Positions 8,744 to 16,821 of a stretch of DNA of 64,000 bases are shown here, piece by piece. The DNA comes from Nocardia sp. NBC_01327 (GTDB lineage: Bacteria; Actinomycetota; Actinomycetes; Mycobacteriales; Mycobacteriaceae). The notes below the pieces were generated by a model. That model did not search any database, was not told where the DNA came from, and saw nothing but the letters and a program-made list of their open reading frames with translations. The first letter of the stretch is position 1, and every line of letters starts with the position of its first letter. The stretch covers positions 124,001 to 188,000 of the forward strand of contig NZ_CP108384.1 of the NCBI RefSeq assembly GCF_035958815.1. The letters are read 5' to 3'. A program made the translations under genes and the position numbers.

Positions 8744-8770
8744 AGCGTGGTCGTGGATATCGACCACGCT
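8744..8770 (-). terminator. Hairpin after the YczE-type gene
   Basis: AGCGTGGTCG (8744-8753) pairs perfectly with CGACCACGCT (8761-8770) around a 7-nt loop. It lies about 100 bp past the end of the minus-strand cassette and probably terminates it. No T-tract is present. Confidence 0.5.
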
Positions 8771-8867
8771 CTTACCCGCCCAACAGACGAACTCACAGAG
8801 CGATCCCGATTCGACTCTCTGCGCTGCGGGGAGCTTGCGGGCCGGCGCCTCGTTGCGGAGGCGTTTC

Positions 8868-9605
8868 CTAGGGTCGGCCCGCTGCGTCCACAGTGCTTTC
8901 GCTGGTCCTGCGGTAGGCGAACCAGGGCAGGAAGAACTGGGCGACCGGACCCACCAGTAGTGCGTACATCACCGTGCCGGCACCCACAGTGCCGCCGAGA
9001 ACCCAGCCCACCGCGAGCACGGCAAGCTCGATCAAGGTGCGGATGAGCCGGATGGAACGCCCGGTCGTCGCCGACGTACCGGTCATCAGCCCGTCGCGGG
9101 GACCGGGGCCGAAGCGCGCACCGACATAGACGGCGATGGACAAGCCGTTGAGCACCACACACCCGATGGCCAGCACAACCCGGGCCGGGAGCCCGAGATG
9201 TTGAGGAATGAGCGCGAGACCCAGGTCGGAGGAGAACCCCACGACGATGATGTTGGCGAAGGTACCCAAGGTCGGCTTCTGCTTGAGAGGGATCCACAGC
9301 AAGAGCACGAAAACACCCAGTAGGGCACTGATCATGCCGAAACTGAGGGGAGTGTGACGTTCCAGCCCCTCGTACAGGACGCTCCAGGGATTGACGCCCA
9401 GAGATGTGCGGACCATGACCGAGAGGCTGAACCCGTACAGGGCGAGACCGACGAACAATTGGGGAAACCGTCTGAGTGGACGCTCACCGAGGGAGACGTA
9501 GGTGAGCGGCGGCAGGGACGGTCGTGTACGGGACGCTGACGGACCCCCGTCTCGTTCGTCTTCGCCGAGTCCTTGCCTCTTGACGTTCGTGATCGTCTGC
9601 TCCAT
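8868..9605 (-). CDS. YczE/YitT-type integral membrane protein
   Basis: A 245-residue protein. After a ~45-residue hydrophilic N-terminus there are five or six hydrophobic segments (for example LFVGLALYGFSLSVMV, MISALLGVFVLLLWI, VVLAIGCVVLNGLSIAV). The GVNPWSVLYEGL and FGPGPRDGLMTG motifs are typical of the YczE/YyaS/YitT membrane family, whose members often accompany secondary-metabolite genes; function is unproven, with transport a common guess. It is the last gene of the minus-strand cassette with the aminotransferase and iron enzyme. Confidence 0.75.
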   Translation of the reverse strand: MEQTITNVKRQGLGEDERDGGPSASRTRPSLPPLTYVSLGERPLRRFPQLFVGLALYGFSLSVMVRTSLGVNPWSVLYEGLERHTPLSFGMISALLGVFVLLLWIPLKQKPTLGTFANIIVVGFSSDLGLALIPQHLGLPARVVLAIGCVVLNGLSIAVYVGARFGPGPRDGLMTGTSATTGRSIRLIRTLIELAVLAVGWVLGGTVGAGTVMYALLVGPVAQFFLPWFAYRRTSESTVDAAGRP

Positions 9606-9655
9606 TTCAGTCGGTTCCTGTGTGTGTTCGCCGGCCCCGTCCGCGTCTATCGACG

Positions 9656-10936
9656 TCAGGATTCGAGGTGATCCAATGCACGCCTGATTCGTTTGCCGGC
9701 TTCGCTCAGGAGTGCACCCGTCCGGCCGCAGTTGATCCGCACGAAATGGTCCAAGGGCTCACCGTCGGCGAAGTGGTTGCCGCAGATCGTGGCGACCTTC
9801 GCCTCGGCCAGCAGGAACTGATCGGCGGTGCTGTAGCCACGCTCGCGGTAGGCGTCGGCGAAGGCGACGAAGTCGACGAACAGGAAGTAGCCTCCCTGCG
9901 GGGCGGTGACCTGCAACGAAGGGACTGCCTCGAGCTCGGCCAGCATGGCTTCGAGGTTGCTGCGTGCGGCCACCGCCCTGGAGGTCGCGACCTCATCCAT
10001 CTCCGGCCGCAGCGCGATGTGCGTGGCGACCTGGCCGTAGGTGGACGCGAACGAGGTGAGATTGACCTGTGCCCGCGCGGCCGCGTTCACGATGTCCGGC
10101 GGAGCACACAGATACCCGATCCGATCACCGTGCATGCCGTACGTCTTGCCCGGCCCGGTCACCGCCACCGTCCACGCCCGCATGCAGCAGTGGCTGCCGT
10201 CAGGGAAGCTGACGTCTATGGCGGCGAATGTCTGGGCGCGTGGCTCGATGACATGGGCCTCGTACGGGGTGTCGAACAGGACGTAGACCGGGTTCTCCCC
10301 GCGGGCCTCGCGTCGCAGGTTGTGCTGGGCGACGATCCTGGCCAGCGCCGACAGCTCCTCGGTCGAGTAGACCTTGCCCGTCGGGTTGATGCAGTCACCC
10401 AGGATGACAATCTTGGTTCGCTCCGAGATCGCCGCCTCGAGGGCCGACGCCGTCAACCCGCCATCCGCCGTGACCAGAACGGTTTTGAGGACCCCCTCGT
10501 GCAGCTGCACCATGTCCGCGTAGTGCGGCCAGTTGGGTACGGGAACCACGACCTCGTCGCCCCGATTCAGCAGCGCATGGAAGACCACGGAAATCGAGCC
10601 TTTCACCCCGCCCGGGGTGACCATGATTTCACTGTCCGGGTCGTAGGTGATTCCGTGGAGGCGAGCCTGCCGCGCGGCAATGGAATCCAACAGGAACGAA
10701 AATCCCTTGACCGGCGCGAACGCATGAATTGTGTCGGGGTGTTCTTGAATGAACTCGACTACGCCGCGATCGATCCGGGGATCAGCCGGCATATCCAGTG
10801 CGCCGATGCTGAGATCGACGATCTGCTCATGTTCGGGGAGTCCTCGATTGAGCGCCGCTAGTTTCGCCATAGTTCCGTGAGTTGCTGACTCGGGAATCCG
10901 CAGAATAGCGTCGGCGATGCCGCGATTCTTCTGCAT
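9656..10936 (-). CDS. PLP-dependent class I/II aminotransferase
   Basis: A 426-residue fold-type I aminotransferase. Visible motifs include IMVTPGGVKGSI, VPVPNWPHYADMV, ILGDCINPTGKVYS, a cofactor Asp in LFDTPYEAH, and TGPGKTYGMHGDRIGYL with Schiff-base Lys at about residue 264. Substrate is unknown; it should transaminate a primary amine or amino acid. ATG 10936 lacks a clear ribosome site. A TTG at 10972 overlaps the stop of the upstream gene (TTGA) and would add 12 residues by translational coupling. It forms an operon with the iron enzyme upstream. Confidence 0.85.
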   Translation of the reverse strand: MQKNRGIADAILRIPESATHGTMAKLAALNRGLPEHEQIVDLSIGALDMPADPRIDRGVVEFIQEHPDTIHAFAPVKGFSFLLDSIAARQARLHGITYDPDSEIMVTPGGVKGSISVVFHALLNRGDEVVVPVPNWPHYADMVQLHEGVLKTVLVTADGGLTASALEAAISERTKIVILGDCINPTGKVYSTEELSALARIVAQHNLRREARGENPVYVLFDTPYEAHVIEPRAQTFAAIDVSFPDGSHCCMRAWTVAVTGPGKTYGMHGDRIGYLCAPPDIVNAAARAQVNLTSFASTYGQVATHIALRPEMDEVATSRAVAARSNLEAMLAELEAVPSLQVTAPQGGYFLFVDFVAFADAYRERGYSTADQFLLAEAKVATICGNHFADGEPLDHFVRINCGRTGALLSEAGKRIRRALDHLES

Positions 10937-10968
10937 TACGGTAAGAGCAGCACTACTGCCTGTGGAAT

Positions 10969-11730
10969 TCAATTCTTGGCCACCGCTTTGTGCATTGCGG
11001 TCCACATGTCCAGTTGAATGTTCAGGGTCTCTGTCGCCCCGTAGACGATCTCGGCGGCGTCCGCATCGGTACGGCAGTTGTGCAGAACGCACTTCTTCGC
11101 ATCGGCGGCATGGCGTTCCTCGACGCCCTCGTCACCGACGTGGACATTGAAATAGACCTCGACACTATCCACGAACTCGCCCGCGTGCAGCTCGTTGCGG
11201 CTGTTGCGGAACGCCCTACGGCAGACCTGCAGCATCTTGTCGGCATGAGACTCCAGGGCCATCGCCACACCCAGCATGCGGTGATAGTTGCTGCCCAGCA
11301 GCTCCAGAGTGCGCTCGCGGTATGCCACCGTCTCGGGAAGGACCAGGTCGCTGTTGCGCGCCTCCCGCACGAGCAGCGGAGGCAGGCCGAACTCGGTCCG
11401 ACCGAACAGGTTGTGGGAGTTCTCCATCAACAGCTCATGGCAGTGTGCCGCCTCGCCGTTCCCGGTCTCTTCGTTGAGGATGTGCGAGAACAGAACCAGC
11501 GTGTCGCGGTCGTCACGGGCGGCCGCCTGCGCACACACGTAAGCGATGCCTTTGACCGTGCCCTCGGTCCGATGGAAGAAATTGGCGCGGTGGAAGTCGT
11601 AGGCCGGGGCGTTCCACGGTGAGTTCTCAAGGTATGCGAAGTAGCCATTGGCGTAGACCTGATGCTGCTCCAAGTGATCCATGATTGCGGTGACTTGGTC
11701 ATGGATTGAAACCTTCGTGGAATTCGTCAT
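10969..11730 (-). CDS. Haem-oxygenase-like iron-dependent oxidase/oxygenase
   Basis: A 253-residue all-helical protein of the iron-containing redox enzyme (haem-oxygenase-like diiron, HDO) type. Candidate metal ligands follow the family spacing: EETGNGEAAHCHE, ALESHADKM, and NVHVGDEGVEERHAAD, an H-x3-D/E-x-x-x-x-H-type box. Characterised members oxidatively cleave or N-oxygenate amino-acid-derived substrates. ATG 11730 is preceded by GGGGAGC. It is the first gene of the cassette, directly upstream of the aminotransferase, so the two probably act on one substrate. Confidence 0.75.
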   Translation of the reverse strand: MTNSTKVSIHDQVTAIMDHLEQHQVYANGYFAYLENSPWNAPAYDFHRANFFHRTEGTVKGIAYVCAQAAARDDRDTLVLFSHILNEETGNGEAAHCHELLMENSHNLFGRTEFGLPPLLVREARNSDLVLPETVAYRERTLELLGSNYHRMLGVAMALESHADKMLQVCRRAFRNSRNELHAGEFVDSVEVYFNVHVGDEGVEERHAADAKKCVLHNCRTDADAAEIVYGATETLNIQLDMWTAMHKAVAKN

Positions 11731-12048
11731 CTTGCAGCTCCCCCTGATATGCACGTTCGAATCGTGGCCGCGATATATCGCGGCCGGACCCCACGATCCA
11801 CCCAAAGAACGTCTTACTTGAACTACCGAAAGTCATCGTGCCCGGATCGAAACTTCACCGAGCACTGTAGTCATGCGATCACCCCGCTTGCCCCCCTTCC
11901 ATTCCCGCTACTGGGAATCGATACGCAACCTGATATAAGGGGACCCTTCGGTTTTATTTTGGACTCGGAGCAGTGCATCTCTTTACACGGCCATTAGGGA
12001 TCAGGTACCGGTTTCAGGGAAACAATGTGCGACGCTGCGCCAGCTCGT
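11731..12048. other. Promoter-side noncoding region of the iron-enzyme cassette
   Basis: Relatively AT-rich stretches (for example near 11930-11970) upstream of the minus-strand cassette probably hold its promoter. No gene seen. The sequence up to 12048 leads into repeat copy B. Confidence 0.4.
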
Positions 12049-12237
12049 CCTCGAAATGCCCGCCCCGGTTGTCGCCGACGCCCTCAACTACCACTACACC
12101 ACCACAACCAGACTCGCCGCCCAGACCGGCGGCCGTCTGGAGCCGCTACGCCACGGGCCCCCGGCCAAGATCACCCAAGGGCTGGAAACCAGACACATCC
12201 CGCGACAGTTGAATACGCGACCTCACCAGTCCGGAAC
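12049..12237 (+). repeat. 189-bp inverted repeat, copy B (integrase remnant)
   Basis: Partner of 8269-8457. Here the upstream 18 codons add ATLRQLVLE before MPAPVVADAL, so copy B retains slightly more of the integrase gene and is the likelier original. Confidence 0.85.
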
Positions 12238-12325
12238 CCCGGCCCTCGCCCGCGTCGAGATTCGCAGACCCCCAATCGAAATGGCCTCATCGGGCCAACC
12301 AGCCGCCCTAGACATACGTGCAGTG

Positions 12326-13384
12326 CTACACGGTTTGATCGGTGAAAACCTCGAACGCTCCGTCGAGTTCCTGCTGTGCTTTTCGCATTGCGGTGCGGGC
12401 GATTTCGACAACTTCGGGTGTGGGCGGGTGATCCAGGCAAGCAAGGTTCATAGTGACCTGTTCGGGTGTGGTGAACCCGGCGAGGACCGCCGTGTGGCCG
12501 CCGTGGTCCAGGCACGACCACAGGGCGATCCGGATCAGTTCGGCCGGATCGTCTTCCCCGATGTACTGGCGCACGGTGTCTAGGGCGAAGTCGATGATGT
12601 CGATGGCGGGATCGGTGAACCAGCGCTTGCGGGCGCGGTGGTCGCCGGGGTTGAAACGGCGGGGCCGCCGGGGTGTGTAGCTGCCGGTCAGAAGGCCCTG
12701 CGCAAGAGGCTTGTAGGTGAGGACGCCGCAGCCGTGTTCGGCGGCCAGGGCGAAAATCGGTGCGCGCGAGGGTGTCAGCAGGTTGTCGCGGACCGCGATC
12801 ACCTGCGGGCCGATCCGCGAGAACAGCCGGTAGAACCGCCCGTACTTGTCGGTGGTGGGTTGGCCGGTAATCCGGTCCAGGGCGTACCGGTGCGGGCCGC
12901 GCATACCCACCGCGCGAACGAGCCCTTCGGCCCGGAATTGCTCCATGGTGGCGAGGGCGGATTCGAGGTCGCTGTCTTGGGGGCCGAAGTTGTTGTGGTG
13001 GAAGAAATACAGGTCGATATGGTCGGTGCCGAGGTGGGCGAGGGAACGTTCGAGCTGGCGGCGCATGTGCTCGGGTGTGTACGGGTGCTCCGGATCACCG
13101 CCGTAACCGACTTTCGAGGTCAAAGTGATTGTGTCGCGCGGGATTTGGCGCACTAGACGGCCTAGAGTGGATTCGGCGCGGCCGTGGCCGTAGACATCGG
13201 CGACATCGAAGAGGGTGACGCCCTTCTCATACGCGCAGCACAATCCGTCGAACGCTTCGCCGTCGTCTATCTCGCCCCAACCGGTCGGCAGGCCGAGGTT
13301 TTCGGCCGGGCCGCCCAGGGCCCAGCAGCCGATGCCCAGGGCTGACACGCGCGGCCCACCATCGCCCAATGTGCGAGTCAGCAT
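12326..13384 (-). CDS. Aldo/keto reductase
   Basis: A 352-residue TIM-barrel NAD(P)H-dependent oxidoreductase. The catalytic tetrad is visible: Asp60 and Tyr65 in FDVADVYGHG, Lys91 in TSKVG, and His129 in LYFFHHNN. LTYKPLAQGLLTG near residue 220 is the usual barrel-end motif. ATG 13384 has a perfect GGAGGT ribosome site. It is divergent from the Nudix gene and points away from it. It reduces an aldehyde or ketone, or oxidises an alcohol; substrate unknown, but adjacency suggests a role with the 14-23 kb operon. Confidence 0.85.
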   Translation of the reverse strand: MLTRTLGDGGPRVSALGIGCWALGGPAENLGLPTGWGEIDDGEAFDGLCCAYEKGVTLFDVADVYGHGRAESTLGRLVRQIPRDTITLTSKVGYGGDPEHPYTPEHMRRQLERSLAHLGTDHIDLYFFHHNNFGPQDSDLESALATMEQFRAEGLVRAVGMRGPHRYALDRITGQPTTDKYGRFYRLFSRIGPQVIAVRDNLLTPSRAPIFALAAEHGCGVLTYKPLAQGLLTGSYTPRRPRRFNPGDHRARKRWFTDPAIDIIDFALDTVRQYIGEDDPAELIRIALWSCLDHGGHTAVLAGFTTPEQVTMNLACLDHPPTPEVVEIARTAMRKAQQELDGAFEVFTDQTV

Positions 13385-13509
13385 GTGGTGATACCTCCAG
13401 AACAGAGCAGGGTTTCCGTGCCGGGCGTGTCGGTCCCGACCTTGTTAGGGTTCCTCGGTTGCCCAGTCAGGAATGCCCCCGAGACGCATTCCGCTATGGA
13501 GGAACCCTT

Positions 13510-14109
13510 GTGACATCTACCGACAATGCTCGCCGGATCGTGCGTGATCTGGCCGCTTCCATCACCGCCCTCGATGACGTGGAGCAGGACGCCCAGAAGT
13601 TCGTCCTGGAATGGATAGACAGCGGTGCCCCGCTGTTCCGGGTCCGCAAGCCGGACGGCCCACCGACCCATTTGTGTTCCTATGCAGTGATTTTCGACCG
13701 CCGCCGGCGTTCGGTGCTGCTGGCCGATCACGTCAAGGCCAACGCGTGGCTGCCGCCGGGCGGTCATGTCGATCCGGACGAAGACCCGCGCGTCACGGTG
13801 CTGCGCGAAGCGCACGAGGAACTCGATATCGAGGCGCAGTTCGATCCGGTATGTGGTGGTGAGCCGCTGTTCTTGACCGTCACCCAGACCCGCGGAGATC
13901 ACTCGCACACCGACGTGAGTTTCTGGTTCGCTATCGCCGGTGACGAGGACATGGTGCTGCGGCGCGATCCGGCCGAAGCGCGCGAGCTGCGCTGGTGGCC
14001 CATCGACAACGCCGCACTGTGGGAGCCCGCCGAGCAGTTCGACCCGGGCATGACGCGGTTCCTGGACAAGCTTCGTGCTCATGGCGAAGTCAGCGAGCCC
14101 GTGGCCTGA
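13510..14109 (+). CDS. Nudix hydrolase
   Basis: A 199-residue protein with a complete Nudix box at about residues 85-107 (GHVDPDE, seven residues, REAHEELDI), the signature that coordinates Mg2+ to hydrolyse nucleoside diphosphates linked to X. GTG 13510 follows GGAGG at 13498-13502. Its last 31 bp overlap the tail of the convergent EEP gene, so the two cannot be fully transcribed independently. A housekeeping or pathway role on nucleotide-linked intermediates is possible; the substrate cannot be read from sequence. Confidence 0.85.
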   Translation: MTSTDNARRIVRDLAASITALDDVEQDAQKFVLEWIDSGAPLFRVRKPDGPPTHLCSYAVIFDRRRRSVLLADHVKANAWLPPGGHVDPDEDPRVTVLREAHEELDIEAQFDPVCGGEPLFLTVTQTRGDHSHTDVSFWFAIAGDEDMVLRRDPAEARELRWWPIDNAALWEPAEQFDPGMTRFLDKLRAHGEVSEPVA

Positions 14110-14921
14110 CCGGTTCGCAGGTCGATAGTGGTGATCATCGCCGAGTGATCGGACAGGCTGGTGTCGATCGTCGTGCGGTCGTAGTGGCATCCGGTCACCG
14201 TGCCGGTCGCCGAGGTCATGAACGTGTGGTCGATACGCTGGGCCAGGAACCGATCACTGAACCAGCTGTGCTCGTGCTGGTCCGGATGCAGGCTCCGGAA
14301 GGTATCGACCATCCCGGCCGAGCAGATCGCGGTATAGAACTCGTAGTCGTGGGTCTCATAGGCGGTGAGCCGGGGCTCATGGCCCGGCTCCACCACGTTG
14401 AGATCCCCGGCGAACACTGTGCGCGGCCGCCGCAGCGCTGCCAGCTCGCCGAGGGCGCGGCGCTGAAACTGCGCGCGGGTGTGGCTGCTCTCGAGAGTCA
14501 TGCCGTTGGCGGGGGCATACATGCCCACGATCCGCACTTGCCCGTGCACGGTGGTCAGATCGGTGACCGCGACCCGGTTGCCCATCGGGCCGCGCAGCTG
14601 GCGGCTGATCTGGTGGCCGAACGTGGCGATGACGGCATGGTATTTGTCCCCGGCGGTCGGGGCACCGGCGGCGTTGAGCTGTGCGGGAGTGGTCGAGAAG
14701 CCATCCGCGCGCAGGGTTTCCAGCAGTTGCCGTGATCCGTCGCTGTCGCGGATCTCGGTCAGCACCAGCACCGATGCCTCGGTGCTGAGAAGCCATTCCG
14801 CGAGCTTGTGCGCGCGGGCCGGCGGTGCGGACTGCACATTGAGCGCGCACACGGTGAGCCGGTCCGGATCGTTCTCGGCGCGGTCCCCGGTGGAGCCGAA
14901 AAGCATTGCTTGATCAGTCAC
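14079..14921 (-). CDS. Endonuclease/exonuclease/phosphatase-fold protein
   Basis: A 280-residue protein with the EEP-fold metal and catalytic motifs in order: CALNVQS, LTEIRD, YAPANG, FAGDLNVVEPG, RIDHTF and SDHSAM (catalytic His near the C-terminus). Family members cleave phosphodiester or phosphomonoester bonds in DNA, sphingolipids, inositides or nucleotides. The GTG start overlaps the previous stop (GTGA at 14918-14921), making it the last gene of the coupled operon. In this context a small phosphoester substrate is as likely as DNA. Confidence 0.8.
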   Translation of the reverse strand: MTDQAMLFGSTGDRAENDPDRLTVCALNVQSAPPARAHKLAEWLLSTEASVLVLTEIRDSDGSRQLLETLRADGFSTTPAQLNAAGAPTAGDKYHAVIATFGHQISRQLRGPMGNRVAVTDLTTVHGQVRIVGMYAPANGMTLESSHTRAQFQRRALGELAALRRPRTVFAGDLNVVEPGHEPRLTAYETHDYEFYTAICSAGMVDTFRSLHPDQHEHSWFSDRFLAQRIDHTFMTSATGTVTGCHYDRTTIDTSLSDHSAMITTIDLRTGQATGSLTSP

Positions 14922-15607
14922 GGGCGTCCTTCGCTAGTTGGATGGGCGAGCAGGAGGTTTCGTGCGTCCCCGATCGCCGTGGCCAGGGCGGCGGGGTCGA
15001 GCTGTTTGCTTGCGCGGATATCCGCAGTTTCCTGCGCGGCGCCGTAGACATGGAACGGGGCGGCACCGGCGGCGGTGTCGTGGATCAGGAACCGCGTTTT
15101 CGCCGCGGGCCCGCGCAGGATCATCGAGACCGTGCCTGGATCGGCGCACACATTGTGCACGCTGGCATGGTCCAACGCGAACGTGTCCCCAGGGCGCTGC
15201 CGTTGTGCCAGTAGAGGTTTCAGCGATGCCGGGTCGGTGCGCTCATCGAATTCGGCATCGGAGCCGTAGAGGTTGTGCTGATAGCGGCCGCGCACGATCC
15301 GGGAGGAGAACGGCCAGCGGTGATTGTGCGGGCGCTCGGTGTGGCGGCCGCTGTAGAGGTGCAGCCGCAACCGGACATCGGTGTCAGGGTCGGTCCACAG
15401 CACCAGCTTGCGCATGAAGTCGTAGCCCTCGCACATGCTGGTCAGTGCCGCTTGCGAGGGCAGCCGCTCGAGCAGGTTCAGCACCAGCGCGTTGTCCTCA
15501 CGGGTGAGGGCATCGAAAACGAGCGTGGCACACGTGAGGATGGATTCGGTGTCGTCCCAGTCGATTTCGGTCAGGGCGGCGAAATCGGGGTGTGGGTAGT
15601 CGGTCAT
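14918..15607 (-). CDS. Cupin-fold protein
   Basis: A 229-residue protein. RLRLHLYSG followed by RPHNHRWPFSSRIVRGRYQ is a cupin-1-like motif with candidate metal-binding histidines; TFALDHASVHNV is the second cupin motif with another His. Related proteins resemble cysteine dioxygenase or JmjC-type cupins; dioxygenase, isomerase or sugar-epimerase activity cannot be separated from sequence. ATG 15607 begins 3 nt after the stop of the formyltransferase-like gene, so the operon is tightly packed. Confidence 0.65.
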   Translation of the reverse strand: MTDYPHPDFAALTEIDWDDTESILTCATLVFDALTREDNALVLNLLERLPSQAALTSMCEGYDFMRKLVLWTDPDTDVRLRLHLYSGRHTERPHNHRWPFSSRIVRGRYQHNLYGSDAEFDERTDPASLKPLLAQRQRPGDTFALDHASVHNVCADPGTVSMILRGPAAKTRFLIHDTAAGAAPFHVYGAAQETADIRASKQLDPAALATAIGDARNLLLAHPTSEGRP

Positions 15608-15609
15608 GG

Positions 15610-16821
15610 TCAGTACCTCGTGCGAAGCAGCGGAATGGTGGCGTCGAGATGGCGTTTGAGGTGCGGGTGCAGCCGGTAGTACTGCACCGGCAACCCCTGC
15701 TGCGGGTAGAGGGTGGGCAGCTGGCCCGAGCTCGCGACGTGGACCGCGACCGCGATCAGCAACCGCACCTGCGCGGCGCGGACGCGGGCCTTCAGCGTGG
15801 GCAGGTGAGTCAGCGGCACCGGTTCGCTGGCCAGGACTTCGCCGGTGTCCACGCCCGAGCGGGCGACGTGGACTGTGCAGAGGATCGGCTGACCGGTCAG
15901 CACCGCCCACCCCGGCGCGTCCATGCCTCGCAGCGCGGGTAACGCACCGTTGTGGGCATTGACCGCGCCGAGTCGAGTCGCGGCGAGCACCCGGCCGGGA
16001 ACGATCGGCATCCCGGCCAGAACGGTCAGATCCGCGCACCGCGCGAGCGCCGCGGCCGCCTCATCCCAGCTGCGCACGCGCTCGGCCGGGGCCGGGGGCC
16101 GGTCGCCCTCGGGCGCGGGGTCGGGATACCAGGCACTCGCGTAATGCGAGTCCGGCGGGATCGCGGCCGGGGACGGTGGCGGGCACCACGCGATCAACGC
16201 CGCGTCGAGCCCGCATGCGGCCAGGCCCGCCAGCAGCTCGGCCGCGACGCGCGAGCTCGGCGGGGCCAGCACCGCGACCCGGGCCCGCGCGCGTGCGCGC
16301 AGCGGCTCGAATGCCTCGGGCGGAATCGGCGGCGGGGCCGGCGGATTGAGGCGATTGCGCAAGTGCAGGGCCAGAATGCCGGTGGTTTCCTCGAGCTGGT
16401 CAGCGACGGTGGCGATATACCCGCCGATCAGCGGGTCGGGTCGCGCCTGCTGGTACAGCGCCAGGGCACCGAGGATCTTGCAGGCGGTATTGACCGCGCG
16501 CAGATCCGCGAGTTGCCCGGGGCGATAACGCATCCACCGCGCGGCCACGCACGCCAGCGCCTCGGCATGGGCGGTGCTCATCGCCCCGAGGTGCTCACCC
16601 ACCGGCGGCCGCGCCAACCGATGGGTTTCGATTCCCGCTATCAATGCCGCGTCGGTATCGGCCGCACGCACGCCCAAGGCGGCCAGCTGCCTGGCCGCAT
16701 CAGCGGCGGTGACCAGCGGCACCCGCCGGGCCGCACCCGATCCGGCCAGCCGCGCCGGGGTGAAGTCGCCATCGAGCTCGGTGTGCAGCCGATACCGGCC
16801 CCCGACCTCCACCGCGGTCAC
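15610..16821 (-). CDS. Formyltransferase-fold protein with extra N-terminal domain
   Basis: A 403-residue protein. The C-terminal ~150 residues carry the formyltransferase signature: VNAHNGALPALRG (catalytic Asn and His) and SGVDTGEVLASE (catalytic Asp), as in N10-formyltetrahydrofolate-dependent enzymes. The N-terminal ~220 residues (YRLHTELDGDF onward) are not recognised and include a Pro- and Ala-rich linker. The GTG start at 16821 overlaps the stop of the kinase/aminotransferase fusion (GTGA). A natural partner reaction is formylation of the amine made by that aminotransferase; this is inferred from gene order. Confidence 0.7.
   Translation of the reverse strand: MTAVEVGGRYRLHTELDGDFTPARLAGSGAARRVPLVTAADAARQLAALGVRAADTDAALIAGIETHRLARPPVGEHLGAMSTAHAEALACVAARWMRYRPGQLADLRAVNTACKILGALALYQQARPDPLIGGYIATVADQLEETTGILALHLRNRLNPPAPPPIPPEAFEPLRARARARVAVLAPPSSRVAAELLAGLAACGLDAALIAWCPPPSPAAIPPDSHYASAWYPDPAPEGDRPPAPAERVRSWDEAAAALARCADLTVLAGMPIVPGRVLAATRLGAVNAHNGALPALRGMDAPGWAVLTGQPILCTVHVARSGVDTGEVLASEPVPLTHLPTLKARVRAAQVRLLIAVAVHVASSGQLPTLYPQQGLPVQYYRLHPHLKRHLDATIPLLRTRY

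Larger units (their letters stand above)
8194..8867. other. Noncoding stretch with inverted repeat and terminator
   Basis: Contains the 189-bp repeat copy A and the hairpin at 8744. Between 8458 and 8743 I see no convincing gene on either strand. Confidence 0.4.

Noticed and set aside
9620..10861. Long plus-strand open frame (413 codons)
   Set aside because: It is antisense to the aminotransferase, which has clear catalytic motifs on the minus strand.
12029..12237. Repeat copy B as a real integrase gene
   Set aside because: Only the last ~50 codons are present and a frameshift interrupts the end.
8868..12237. Cassette as a classic composite transposon
   Set aside because: The flanks are integrase remnants, with no transposase gene and no visible target-site duplication.
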